DNA from: Allacma fusca
Taxonomy: Eukaryota; Arthropoda; Collembola; Symphypleona; Sminthuridae
DNA: 64,000 nucleotides
Direction of reading: 5' to 3'
Assembly (NCBI GenBank): GCA_947179485.1
Contig: OX359249.1
Coordinates: 8,618,001-8,682,000 of the forward strand
A program made the translations under genes and the position numbers. Shown here one piece after another: positions 52,939 through 63,687 of the stretch (position 1 is the first letter of the stretch; each line of letters begins with the position of its first letter). The notes under the pieces were generated by a model. The model did no database searches. It was not told the DNA's origin and was given only the letters and a program-made list of their open reading frames with translations.

Positions 52939-55866
52939 TGGAGCAATGTATGAAAAAAGTATGAGGATGACAGCCACCGCAATAGCCCACGGATCAAGCT
53001 CTGTATTATTCCCCATAGTCAAACAATGCTGGGTATACTTTTGGTACGGCTGAATTAATCTGAGGAGGTCAAATCCAAATTCAAATCTAACTTGTACACT
53101 CTATCTGTACTGTACAGTTCATCGGCCTTTTACGCACTTGCAATGCCGAGCCGATGAGACGCTTAATCAATGTAAAAGCGTTTACTCAGCAAATCTTTAC
53201 TTTTAACAACAACTTGTATTTCCTATCCCATTCACTGTATTGATAGCCATTATGCTCCGTCCTTACAGTCTCTGAGGCTATTAGCATAAATTAATATCGC
53301 ACTTGCCGTCGTAGTTGCACATTTTTACATGGGAATGTTCCAGATTCTATTGATATTTAATGAATTTTTCTTATTTCCTCATGATTTTCGCTTGTCCTCA
53401 TGATTGGTTTTGTGCAAGGCTGTCTCTGACCGTAGATTGACTACACGAGTCTGGAAAAAAAAAATCTTATCCAGAATTTTGCTGACACCAGCAAGTGTAC
53501 TATAATATTAATTTATAATCTAAATTGATTCATTCTTACTCATGAATATCCCACTTGGAACATTTTATGTGGTTAGGAACAATCTAACAACTCATTCAGC
53601 GTTTGCATTCCCTAATATGAACTTAAACCGTACTTTTTCTATATATCCCTCCCATGGAAGGGTTCTCATTGGACCGGAATGAGTCATAAAGATTACCACT
53701 GCAAAAATAATACATTTTTCTCTTCCCATCCGTCCTCATATGCTCTGTCATTTTTAACGGTCAACTTTCCACTGAAAACTTCAGCCCTCATGTATTTACT
53801 TAAAGCTCAAGCTTTGATTTAATGGTTCTCAAGAACTGGCAGCTGAAAAATGGCACTCCCGTCATCTACAAACCATCGGAATTAATCCAAACACATGTAG
53901 GAGACAAACAGTGTTGGAATTCAAAAGACATCAAGTGATGTTTGGAAATGTCACTCCATCCTCATGTAAAGGCTCTATGGATGAAACATGGGACAGGCTG
54001 TACACAGTCTGTACGTTTATGTGGAGAGTTGTAAGGGTAAGTGATACAAGGGAGTCACATGCAGTACATGTGTGTAGCTCGTTTGTATGCAGTATGCACA
54101 CAGTGATGAATTACGGACGTGCGTTGACAAAAGTAAACCAAGCAAAGCCAAAAAGCCAACGTAAGCATAAAATTTGTCGCCACGAGAAAATATTAATTGA
54201 TAACACAGTAAATAATCAATGCGGATGTACGTTTACACAGTGATGCCACTCATAATAATGTTATCAGCCACCTATGTATAACCACAACTGATGGGGACTC
54301 TGGCGTATCTCCCATGAGCAATGAGCAGTGTCACGGAGTGGAGGGTGAACAATAATTATGTTTTCGCATTTGTAAAATTTATTTTCGAGCCCAAACTTTT
54401 TTATCACCGTCAAATATTTTCCCATCAGATAACGTCCTCTTCCCATAGCTTGAGACGGGAATGTAAACGACAGAGTCTCAGTCCAAAACTCACGCTACTG
54501 CAGACATACATACATACATACATACTATGTGCTTATGAGCAAGACAAATAGCACAAGCCTAGTACAATATACTAAGAGCCCAGGGTTGAAGAATCCGGTT
54601 GGACACCTCAACCACAACAAATCTCCTACAAGTTATTATAATGTAAGATTGAGTCTAGAGGAGGAAATAAAATTACATTGAGATACTGCTTCAGGGAATG
54701 TTCAAGTAGTTGACATGTGAAGCTTTGAATGAACAACTTTCCTGTCATTTCACTCCTCTGTGCAAAAATACTGTCTAGAGTCAAGGTAATAGATTCACTT
54801 GATAATAGCATTAAGTAAGAGTTCACCTACACTAACCTGTCATGTAGCCATCCCAGTAATGGGGAAAAGCAAAAACCACCTTTAACCTTCCCACCCCAGG
54901 GGAAAAAAAAATTCAGACATTCAATTTTTCCCGACTCATTGCTCCTTCTTCTTCAATCCCCTTCAGACATGGGGAGATGAAAGGAATCATTTACTTACTG
55001 GAGAGAGATCTAAACAAAATGATGACAACGTCAACCAAATAATTCATTCATCTTTCTCATTACCCCGCCCTTGTATAGGCATCAAGTTGGAAGGGAAAAG
55101 TGATTAGTGTAATTATGAGGGGGCTCAAAGGCAAGGTATATGATGTGACGGCTGATGTGTGGGCGAACTACTTATAAGCTCCTTCAGTGGAGGATGAACC
55201 GGGAGGGAATTAAGTTCAAAATCTCTGGAATAAGGTAACCCTTGTCGGGATTAGTACAGTAGGACCTCTCTCACAGGGATCTTCCTAAACACTGGTTAGG
55301 ACCTCTCTCTTGAATTTTCCCGAGTAGGGATTTTATATAAGGAATACCCGGAGGGAAGGCTCCTTGTGTTCATACAGGCTAAATTTTAGCATCCCTTGGA
55401 GTCCCTCATGATGAGGCCCTCCTTTACAAGAGAAGACGAGGAGGAATTGATATGTTACTCTCCTCATCCTCTCCACCACACTACCACGGATCATCAAAGT
55501 CTCTCACACACTATCATATGTGCATTGGGTCCAAGCTCCTCCGAGAGAGACTATCTGAGGAGAGGGAATCCTTGTTGGAGAAAATATCGTGGGAACAAAT
55601 ATTCCCTCAGACAAAAATAATAATGTCAAAGGATAGGCTCTCTTGAGGATGATGCAGTGGAGGTAGCTGGAAACCTCGGGATGGAAGCAATTGCCAAGTA
55701 ATATTATGTCATCGCTACATCACACAAACCTACAAGATTGTCCCATTTGTCAGCCCTAGCCAAAAAAATGATTCAGTAAATGTGTGTTTTGTACACTTTC
55801 TGATACATAGTATTTCAATAGACCCTATACATATTCAGATACATAGATACTATAGTCATAAAAACA

Positions 55867-56041
55867 TAGTGTACTCATCATAATAGAGCAACCCTTCAAG
55901 GAGCAAAATTTGACTTGAAATAACATATGCTGTTATAAGGAGACAAATTAACATTGTGTCAAACGGGGGATGTATAGAAACATTTTTGACCCTATGGAAA
56001 AAATCCCCTACGATTCTATTACAATGAGAGTCCACTCTGTA
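55867..56041. mobile_element. Pogo-like MITE, about 175 bp
   Basis: The left end AGTGTACTCATCATAATAG is slightly mutated at the tip. The right end AATGAGAGTCCACTCTGTA fits the family. The interior GGAGCAAAATTTGACTTG and GACAAATTAACATTGTG match the core. Confidence 0.65.
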
Positions 56042-56772
56042 TTATATAATCATAGGGATGTAATTCATAGGTATGTGTAATTATACAATGTTTCAAATGA
56101 AATTTGTAATGTTATAATTGGAAGTTATTTCATAGTAAAGTTCAGGGGCTATTTTGACTCACTACACAGAAGGAGTTACAAGTATCTATGTACAGTAATT
56201 GCTCACAATAGCATTGTCTCTCCATGTGTATGTATGTGACAGAACCGTTGATTCGAGAGTAATTTCCGAAAAGGTAGATATACTTCAATGGGTAAGTTAC
56301 GTCCCTGTATTGTGGCTAATCTCTTTCATTAAATAATCCTTGTGGGGCTTTATCTTTACAAAATGTAAATGTAATGTTTCATTAGGAAGATGATCACAAT
56401 TTCAACTCTGAGTGTCAAGCCTTCTCTTATTGTTCCTTCTTGAGTGTGTTTTTCTCCACAACTTGAGCTGACTTGGGAAGTAGGAGCGGGTCACTTGATG
56501 CATACATAATAATTATTACACCAGGAGTCAGGAGAGATGTGAGGTGAGGAAATAAAGGAATGACGACCTCTTAAGTGCATACATGGAGTTCAGAAGTGGG
56601 ACAAAAGAAAGTACTAAGACTCCACTTGACTTGTCTCCGAAGAGCCCTGTGCGTATGAGATTCTACTTATTGATGGAACTCAAGAGTATTTTTGTAGCCA
56701 CATAAATTTGACTTTGGAGGGATAATCAAAGTGATATAATTTGACAAGGGAGCCTTTTCCCTCTTGTTCAGT

Positions 56773-56808
56773 CCCTCTCTCTCTCTCTGTCTCTCTCTCT
56801 CTCTCTCT
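56773..56808. repeat. (CT)n microsatellite
   Basis: CT run with one GT interruption. Confidence 0.95.
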
Positions 56809-57718
56809 TCAGCTCCTTCTCACGAGAGGAGCATCCATTTACATGTCTTGTGGGATCTGGAGGAGAGATTAAGCTGGAAACGTTATAATTGGGAGGGATA
56901 CAAGTTATCCTTATAATATTATTAAAAATGGGAATGTCTTTGTGGAGATTAGGTGCTACCTGCGTGACGGCCTGGCTTCGGATCATCCATAAAAAAAGTT
57001 CATTTGTGATGATTGTCAACTCATTCGGAGAGTTCCTTCCAAAAGGTTTCTCATTTATTCCTGTGGCAAGGATGGGGGTAAATGGTGTTAAATAACCTTG
57101 CTGATATACAGCTCAAAAAAAAAAAACTTTGGGAAAAAAATAATAAAAACTACCAGTGGAACATTTACGGGATGTGCCAGTCGTTGAGTAAATAATATCA
57201 GGATTCATTTTCTACACGTAATGCAATAGTCAGTTCAGTTACATCCGAGTCTCCTCACTACATATGCTTATATTATGACATCAAGAGGAAGACAGGGAAT
57301 GTAAAAGGAGTGAGATAGGAGAGGACCTGAGAAATTCCTCCTCGATGCATATATACTCAATGGTAAAGGCTCCCATTTGAACAGCACGGATATGAGGAGT
57401 CATACAGATGCCCACCTAAGTCCTCAATTTATGCATGTTTGACATTGTGCCGTGTGGTTTTAGGTGATACAATCACATGTAAATCATATAAGAACGTGTG
57501 TTTTCCTCACTTGGTCATCCCTATACAAAGTATCCTATGACAATAATGACAGAACTTCCAACCATAATTCCTACCTTGATGAAAGCCCAGTCATTTTTAG
57601 CATTCACTCAATCTCATCTCACATGGAGATGGAGCTATTTCCGTACATATGCATACAGTCAAGTGGACTTGTGACAAATCAATGCTCTGTCTCTTCACCG
57701 CCTGCACTTCATACGCAT

Positions 57719-57740
57719 ACTAACTACTACTACTACTACT
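57719..57740. repeat. (ACT)n trinucleotide repeat
   Basis: About seven ACT units. Confidence 0.88.
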
Positions 57741-58336
57741 GAGAAGCTATGTATATACGGTGGAACACTCATGTTCTACACACACACACACAAAATCATA
57801 TCCGTGTAGTTTCATACTCATGGTGATGTACTAATGTTGATCCTCAGATGTTTCAGCAGGAGGTACATAATTGTACGGAGTCCCTCACGGATGTATTTGT
57901 GTGTCCTGGGCCTATGTACGTATATATGTATGTATGTAATTATGTTTGTATGGGATTCTGTACGATGGATGGTTACTGGTTACAAAATCTATTTGCATAA
58001 CGCACATGTTTAAAAACGGAACGCTCTGACACAACTATTAATTCCGACAGCCAACATGATATGCCCATATATATGATATTTCATCGTCCTCTGTATGTAG
58101 TTCATTTGGTTGGAGTCTCAAGACGGAGCTGGTATGTACAGGGAGAGATGAGTCTGATGAGTATCTTACTAAATACACAATTACTGCCACATAACCCAAT
58201 CGTGCGTATGTCTCTCTGAAGGAAGACGTTCTGAGCAAACATGTTTGGCTGTAATAATAAAATTGTACAGACACAAGGTAAACTCACCTGTAAAAGTCTA
58301 TTTGGGCCTGACCTTAAACTACACCTTGTGCGCCCC

Positions 58337-58574
58337 TACCGTACATACCTAATTACACAGACTCAGGTGTATGCACCTAGCCATACCACTCTATCAGCAT
58401 ATACGGATCTCTCAGTCTTAAGTACACACATCTCACTCTCTCTCTCTCTCTCTCACTCTCACTCGGAGGAGTTTATCTTGAAAAGTCTTGAAAGAGATGT
58501 TCTCAGAGGAGCAAATATTATAATGTAAGAATGGGGTATATTGACACATTTTTCCACGATTTAATCATGTTCTT
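58337..58574. repeat. 238-bp target-site duplication, left copy (3' side of LINE)
   Basis: Matches 63688-63925 base for base by eye, including the (CT)n stretch inside it. It begins TACCGTACATACC and ends AATCATGTTCTT. Homology stops at both edges: CCCC precedes it on the left, and the element T-run follows on the right. It is therefore a duplication of the target and not part of the element. Confidence 0.93.
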
Positions 58575-58583
58575 TTTTTTTTT
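58573..58583 (-). other. A-tract (A11) at the LINE 3' end
   Basis: Eleven T on the plus strand, read as A on the element strand. The last two are shared with the target duplication, so the exact junction is ambiguous by two bases. The abutting A-tract fixes the left repeat as the 3' flank. Confidence 0.85.
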
Positions 58584-58858
58584 CTATTAGATAAGCATCT
58601 TGGATTTATTCAGTTACAATATACCAGGTCATAATATTTACAATAGTTATTACGTTCTTAATTCTATAGACATTTGCTCTCGTTTTGAGCATTCACAACT
58701 TACAGCTTCCGATTCGGATTACAGGGTTTTTAGCCCCAGCTAATGTATGTTGGTCTGCATCTTAAAACTCATCCACGTTAACATGCCCCCAGCTAATGGG
58801 TTACAGGAGTGGCTGAATTCTCCCAGCTCAGTAAACGGTCTGACCGTGCTTATAGTAG
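58575..58858 (-). other. LINE 3' UTR
   Basis: About 284 bp from the ORF2 stop to the end of the A-tract. It carries a polyadenylation signal near its end. No second ORF or microsatellite tail is present. Confidence 0.8.
58605..58610 (-). terminator. Polyadenylation signal AATAAA of the LINE
   Basis: Canonical AATAAA read on the minus strand, about 21 nt before the A-tract at 58573-58583. This is the normal spacing between signal and cleavage site, and it marks the true RNA 3' end of the element. Confidence 0.8.
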
Positions 58859-61800
58859 TTATAAGCTCGGGAGCCTAATGTCAATGCTGGTATTTGTAGC
58901 CTTGAATAAAACCTTCAGGGGATTCCAATATATCTGGAAGCGCAGAAACTTTAAAGGGTTGGCAGTTTTCGTACACATATGTTGTATGTATATAGCTTCG
59001 TAGATTTTTTGCTTCAATCGTGTTAACGGTTTTCGTTCATAAATTTCATTATTTAGTTCTAGGTAAAGGTACTCGTAGGTAACCATGTATGCAGCACTGA
59101 TGACGTGGAAGAAACAATTTTTAACATTTCTACAATGTAGTTTGACCTCATCATCCCATTGTTGGTTGATTCTTTTAGCAAGTTTTCTGCAATATTCCCA
59201 CATTTCCTGGAATGCAGCACATTTAAAGTAGTGGTTCGGTTTACAATTTCCACTTTGGCAGAATGGGCATAGGTTATATGTTAGTAGTCCCATTTGATAG
59301 GCCATTGTCGGTGAGCACAAGGCATTATGCCAACACTTCCATACTATTTCATACTCTTTGGTATTTAAGCTTAGTTGTAGATAGTTCCAGTTTTTGCTAT
59401 TAATTTTCTTCCTAGTCTCATTGCAAAGGTGTAATTTAAAAGTGTTTACCAAAATTGCCATGTATAGTCTTTTACTTGATATTATAGTATGTGTTTTATC
59501 GAGATTGTTATAAACTTCAAACTTGGTTGGAAACTTTTCGGATAGCTGTATATCTTGATGTTCCCTAACATACTTTAAGATTAGAGCTTCTGTAGTTCTG
59601 TGTTGATGTCGTGGTATGTTGTCAGTGGCATTGGGATGTATCAATTGTCCTATCTTGAATATTCCTACTCGGTTGAGGAACAGTTTATGTGTTTTGGTTA
59701 CATAGTTGTCAATTGGAATATGACTAAGTAAACGTTCTGGTATACCTTTCATCCGCAGCTTTAAACTGTCACTAAGATTTTTAATGTTGTTGTAGTACTT
59801 GTAATCTGGATACTGTGATTCCGACTTGCAGATGTTTCTAATTCGGTTTCTGCTCTCCTGGAGGAAGTACGTATTGCTATTCTCACTAAATGCGCTAACA
59901 ATTTGCTTGATGCGGAATTTGTCACACTGTGATCGTGGGTGTTTAATATTTAACCCACCTATGGTTTTGTTACAATACAGAAAGAAACTTTTTACCCATC
60001 GCTTTCCATTTCCCCAAAGGAAATATTCAATTTTATCTTTGATAAAAGTCATCAGCCATTCAGGTGGGTCCAACACTTTGAACTTATACCACAACATAGG
60101 CGCCAAAAATGTATTTATTATACGTGATCGCACAATTATGTTTGAGTTCGGGAATTTTCCATGATAAAATTCCATTTTAACAGTAAATTTCTGCTGGAGA
60201 TCTGTCCAATTTTTTAGCATATAATTATTGCTGCCAAAGTCAATTCCCAGAATTTTCACTCCATCTGTAATAATAGGGAAGTTGCAGACAGGTGGCTTTT
60301 CTTTCCAATCTCCCAGTACTAGACAGCTGCATTTGTTTCGGTTTAGCTTTCCACCCGAGAATGATAGAAAAAGCTTAATTTCCTCTTCTATTATAGGGAA
60401 TTGTTCAATGTCACTAATCAGAATATGTGTGTCATCGGCGTATGCCGACGTGTAACTCGTAGGCATTTTATGCCATGGACCACCGGCAACAGTGGCGAGA
60501 TTTTCATTTAGTCTTTTCAGGAATATTTCACTGCATATAATGAACAGGATACTAGCTATAGGATCGCCCTGCTTGATGCCTTTAAGCACTTTAATTGGGG
60601 TCGTTAGCAATTCTCCTACTTTGACTATCACAATGTTATTATTGTAGAGAAGTTTAATTATGGATATAATTATTGGAGGAAACTTCATAGCAGCCAAGCA
60701 TGCGTATCCAAAGTCTCTGTTAATGTTGTCAAACGCACTCTCTTGATCCAAAGATATAATGGCACCGGATGTTATTTCTGATGTAGCATCACGTAAAAAG
60801 TTTAAGTTGTCATGTATCGATCTACCAGGAACATTACAGGTCTGATATTCACCAATTAATCTTGGAATAGCCTGTACTATCCTGTCTTTTACGCATATAG
60901 ATATAACTTTATAATCGCTATTGCAGAGTGTGATTGGCCTATAATTAGTAATGCTGTGAGGGTTTCCTTTTTTATAAATGAGTGAGATAACTCCCGTTCT
61001 TATTGATAGTGGCAAATTTCCAGAACTTAAACTTTGATTCGTTAACCACAGAAAGATCTTTTTAAAATGATCTACATATTTTTTGTAGAATTCACTTGTA
61101 AGCCCATCAGAGCCTGGGGATTTATTTGGCTGTAGTTTCATAATCGCATTTTTAAAATCCACCTCAGTTAGTTCCCTACTCATAATTTTGTGGTCATTAT
61201 CATTAACTGTTTCAAGTCCACGAATGTAATCATTAATATTCCCAGTTATAGCTTCATTTTCGTTGTATTTGCTCGTGAAGAATGAATGAACATATTTGAG
61301 CTTATCTTCCGCCTGCATTTTACTCAGCGCGTCCTCAATTTTCACTGAAGTTTTAGCACTTGGCATTTTCATAAGTGTTTCATTGGATTCCATTTTATCT
61401 CCCAGTACATCTAACATTTCTTTAAACAGTTCCGTCGTTAATAGTCTATCAGTGATATTGTCTGCGTATTTTCTTTCAATTTTTCTGATTTCATATATGC
61501 GTTGCTTTAATAAATAATCCTCTAAGGATATGGCTGCTTCTTTAATTCTAAACTTGAGAACTTCGTAATCATTCGTGTTTTTTGTGGTATCTTGAATAAA
61601 GTGATTTAATAATTCTAAGATTTGCCAGTCAAATATTTCATTTGATAATAATTTGTTATTCAGACGCCATATGGATTTACTTTTTGAATTGGTGAGATTA
61701 AGCTTTGTTTTAACTATTGCATGATCACTAAATGCTGGGAGTATACTGACTCCAGTAATTTTGGCTTTTAGCGTTGCACATACATACATACGATCTAGAC

Positions 61801-62392
61801 GAGCCTGTGGATTGTGTTTTTGAGTTCCTGTGTGAGTCATAGAAGTGCCATTAGGATACATATTTCTATATGTATCTGTAAAAGCATAACTAGTTATGAA
61901 CTTGTGCATTCTCTGTTTCAATTTCTTTCTATTTTCTTTTGAGTTTACCCTATCTAATCTTGGTTCATCGACATAGTTAAAGTCTCCACAGATAATAATA
62001 TTGTCACATATAACTGAACTAACGCTGTTTTCAAGAACATTTACTAGTTTCTGAGCTTCGTTCTCGTTATGCGGCATATGTATATTATAGATATGCAGAG
62101 TCTTTTCTAAGTTTGTAATACTGATAACTTGTAGCCGTCCTGATAGAAGCACTTTATGTGCAGTTGTAAAACAGTTTTTAGTAAATATAGCTGTGCCACT
62201 GAAAGCACTCACTGGAGGATTGTAGTGTTCAATATATTCTTTAACGTTGCACTTGTTATGTATTGTCGGATTAATGTTAGTTTCCTGTATACATATTATG
62301 TCAGGAGTAAGCTTGAGTATTAAGTTGTTTAGTTCGTGTGTCCGTTTTGCATTTCTAAGTCCTTGTGCATTGTAAGTTATTATTACTGTCAT
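58859..62392 (-). CDS. LINE ORF2: AP endonuclease-reverse transcriptase polyprotein
   Basis: Nicks target DNA and copies the element RNA by target-primed reverse transcription. The open frame reads back to a GTG at 62416. The first ATG is at 62392, giving 1177 aa, and I chose it because eukaryotic initiation needs ATG. Counting from the GTG as residue 1, the endonuclease spans about 10-240: N16 (TYNAQG), E45 (IQETN), GDFN 144-147, LDR with D208, SDH 230-232. The RT spans about 430-720: SPGSDG at 433, NYRPITLCN at 491, D557 in SLDQESAFDN, GIKQGDP at 613, YADD 659-662, GGKLNRNKC near 688. A C-terminal CCHC (C1050, C1053, H1062, C1066) follows. All catalytic residues I can recognise are present, and the length is normal for L1/Tx1 ORF2. 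It starts 23 nt after the ORF1 stop, which suggests reinitiation or termination-coupled translation. Confidence 0.95.
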   Translation of the reverse strand: MTVIITYNAQGLRNAKRTHELNNLILKLTPDIICIQETNINPTIHNKCNVKEYIEHYNPPVSAFSGTAIFTKNCFTTAHKVLLSGRLQVISITNLEKTLHIYNIHMPHNENEAQKLVNVLENSVSSVICDNIIICGDFNYVDEPRLDRVNSKENRKKLKQRMHKFITSYAFTDTYRNMYPNGTSMTHTGTQKHNPQARLDRMYVCATLKAKITGVSILPAFSDHAIVKTKLNLTNSKSKSIWRLNNKLLSNEIFDWQILELLNHFIQDTTKNTNDYEVLKFRIKEAAISLEDYLLKQRIYEIRKIERKYADNITDRLLTTELFKEMLDVLGDKMESNETLMKMPSAKTSVKIEDALSKMQAEDKLKYVHSFFTSKYNENEAITGNINDYIRGLETVNDNDHKIMSRELTEVDFKNAIMKLQPNKSPGSDGLTSEFYKKYVDHFKKIFLWLTNQSLSSGNLPLSIRTGVISLIYKKGNPHSITNYRPITLCNSDYKVISICVKDRIVQAIPRLIGEYQTCNVPGRSIHDNLNFLRDATSEITSGAIISLDQESAFDNINRDFGYACLAAMKFPPIIISIIKLLYNNNIVIVKVGELLTTPIKVLKGIKQGDPIASILFIICSEIFLKRLNENLATVAGGPWHKMPTSYTSAYADDTHILISDIEQFPIIEEEIKLFLSFSGGKLNRNKCSCLVLGDWKEKPPVCNFPIITDGVKILGIDFGSNNYMLKNWTDLQQKFTVKMEFYHGKFPNSNIIVRSRIINTFLAPMLWYKFKVLDPPEWLMTFIKDKIEYFLWGNGKRWVKSFFLYCNKTIGGLNIKHPRSQCDKFRIKQIVSAFSENSNTYFLQESRNRIRNICKSESQYPDYKYYNNIKNLSDSLKLRMKGIPERLLSHIPIDNYVTKTHKLFLNRVGIFKIGQLIHPNATDNIPRHQHRTTEALILKYVREHQDIQLSEKFPTKFEVYNNLDKTHTIISSKRLYMAILVNTFKLHLCNETRKKINSKNWNYLQLSLNTKEYEIVWKCWHNALCSPTMAYQMGLLTYNLCPFCQSGNCKPNHYFKCAAFQEMWEYCRKLAKRINQQWDDEVKLHCRNVKNCFFHVISAAYMVTYEYLYLELNNEIYERKPLTRLKQKIYEAIYIQHMCTKTANPLKFLRFQIYWNPLKVLFKATNTSIDIRLPSL

Positions 62393-62415
62393 TGAGGTTA
62401 GTAATATTATTGGCA

Positions 62416-63498
62416 CTACTCGGACTCACTTTCGTTACTTTTAAGAATATCTACAATATATTGTAAACTATCTCTTTCAAATGAGTGTCTATCAGGTTTC
62501 AATACAGTTTTAAGTTCAGATAGAGTAGTAATTAGTGTGGGTTTGTCAAAGGAAATTGCGGCTTGTTCAATATGCATTAGTTCACCATCTCCGTTTCTTG
62601 GCATGCTTTGTAGGAATCTGAGTAATGCACTGTTGCTACATGGTTGCCCCTTATTAAAGATCATGGTTTTCCAAAATTGGTAACACCAATCATGTGTTCC
62701 TCTTGTTTTCACATTTTTAAGAACTTTTAATTTGGTTTTTCGTTTTCGCTTGTTACTGTTAACACCATCTTCATTACCACTCTTTCCATCGTCTGCACTG
62801 TTTGCACTCTCTGGGTTACTGATATGCCTGGATCTGATATTCGTGAGTTTCAGATTTTCGGGTATTTTGGATAACGATGGATAATTTTTGGGGTCCAGTT
62901 TAGGTGGACTGCTATCAGCAGCTGCGTTGGCGTACGTGATCATTTTTTTAAGTTCACATTTGTTTCCAATGTGTTCATAGCTCCCACAGGTGAAACACTT
63001 CCTACGTCCTACTTGTGTAGTTATGATATGCTTTCGTTCCCCATGTGTAACAGCTATAGTCTCAGGAAGGAACATTTCTTCGTCAAAAGCCATAAGTAGG
63101 CTTCTTGTGAAGCTCATGATGTGTTTGAAACATTCATCAACTCCGAATACGGGTTCAAATTCGATTTTGGACTTGATCCTGCCATACTTTTGAAGCTCTC
63201 GTTCTATTCCTTCATTCTCAATAAATGGGGGAACTCCCATTAGCTTAACTCGTTTCAAAGGAGTGATGTACGGCCAAATAGTCACACATTGAGTTTTGAT
63301 TTCAATAAATGTCAGGGCACGGAGTTTTTCTGCAGATTCTTCATCCGAAACCCATATGCCGTAGTTGAGTTTCACTTTGCCGATATTTTTAATTCGCATA
63401 GGATCCCCTAACTTTTCTGTGACAGCCTTCAGATAGTCGTTTATTGTAGCTCCGTCCACATTTTTTATTACAAACCCGTACTCCTTTGGCTGTGCCAT
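62416..63498 (-). CDS. LINE ORF1: zinc-knuckle RNA-binding protein
   Basis: A 360-aa protein starting at an ATG at 63498 and ending in TAG at 62418-62416. In this class ORF1 binds element RNA and forms the RNP with ORF2. Residues about 84-117 (RVKLMGVPPF...KYGRIKS) look like the small RRM-like fold often seen before the knuckle in such proteins. A single CCHC knuckle is at C168, C171, H176, C181 (CX2CX4HX4C). A basic linker (NKRKRKTKLKVLKNVK, about 249-264) follows, then a C-terminal region I do not recognise and an acidic tail. No frameshift or internal stop is seen. I found no coiled coil like that of mammalian L1 ORF1. Function is inferred from the knuckle and its position upstream of ORF2. 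Confidence 0.9.
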   Translation of the reverse strand: MAQPKEYGFVIKNVDGATINDYLKAVTEKLGDPMRIKNIGKVKLNYGIWVSDEESAEKLRALTFIEIKTQCVTIWPYITPLKRVKLMGVPPFIENEGIERELQKYGRIKSKIEFEPVFGVDECFKHIMSFTRSLLMAFDEEMFLPETIAVTHGERKHIITTQVGRRKCFTCGSYEHIGNKCELKKMITYANAAADSSPPKLDPKNYPSLSKIPENLKLTNIRSRHISNPESANSADDGKSGNEDGVNSNKRKRKTKLKVLKNVKTRGTHDWCYQFWKTMIFNKGQPCSNSALLRFLQSMPRNGDGELMHIEQAAISFDKPTLITTLSELKTVLKPDRHSFERDSLQYIVDILKSNESESE

Positions 63499-63687
63499 AA
63501 CTGTCGAGGTAGGGGTTTCCCCCTGTTCTACACTGTTCCTTATATCTTATTTCACGGATATAACAGTTTTTCTTTAAGTCTACTTTGCACGATTTTAAGA
63601 TTTGAATACACAATCAGTTAGGTGATTGTAATGATAAGGGAGCTCTGTTTAACTACGTCTACTCACTACAAACTCCAAACTCGTACA
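63499..63687 (-). promoter_or_regulatory. LINE 5' leader, presumed internal promoter region
   Basis: About 190 bp lie between the 5' boundary of the element and the ORF1 ATG. Active LINEs must carry an internal promoter downstream of their 5' end, so it is expected here, but I see no recognisable core motif. An unrelated open frame crosses part of it and is probably chance. The presence of this leader shows the insertion is not 5'-truncated just before ORF1. Confidence 0.5.

Larger units (their letters stand above)
49804..55866. other. No gene recognised; microsatellite-rich
   Basis: Holds the (TAG)n repeat, paired GT and AC tracts at 52.5-52.9 kb, and random-looking ORFs such as 53911-54243. 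At 55255 a CAGTAGGACCTCTCTC start after TA may be the end of another small transposon, but no matching far end was found. Confidence 0.55.
56042..58336. other. No gene recognised; left flank of the LINE insertion
   Basis: Unique sequence with a CT tract and an ACT tract. It leads directly into the left target duplication. Confidence 0.55.
58575..63687 (-). mobile_element. Full-length non-LTR (LINE) retrotransposon, L1/Tx1-like
   Basis: A complete element on the minus strand: a 5' leader of about 190 bp, ORF1, ORF2, a 3' UTR of about 285 bp with AATAAA, and an A-tract. It is bounded by two identical 238-bp direct copies of the target. Both ORFs are open over their whole length, with no frameshift or stop, so it may still be active. 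The L1/Tx1 assignment rests on an APE endonuclease at the ORF2 N-terminus, the RT catalytic block starting LDQ..AFD (L1/Tx1 style, unlike the LD.KGAFD of jockey, CR1 and R1 groups), the VPGRSIHDN stretch, a CCHC knuckle in ORF1 and a CCHC motif near the ORF2 C-terminus. The clade call is from memory of family motifs and would need an RT tree. The 5' boundary is uncertain by a few bases because of a short repeat at the junction. Confidence 0.93.

Noticed and set aside
53822..54243. Overlapping small ORFs (38 codons at 53822-53938; 110 codons at 53911-54243) with a GTAAGT at about 54039
   Set aside because: Two different frames both look plausible over the same bases and no acceptor with a pyrimidine tract precedes them. 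I could not choose one, so neither is supported.
62416..62416. GTG at 62416 as the ORF2 start
   Set aside because: It lies on the ORF1 stop codon and is not a normal eukaryotic start. An ATG follows 24 nt later, before the first endonuclease motif.
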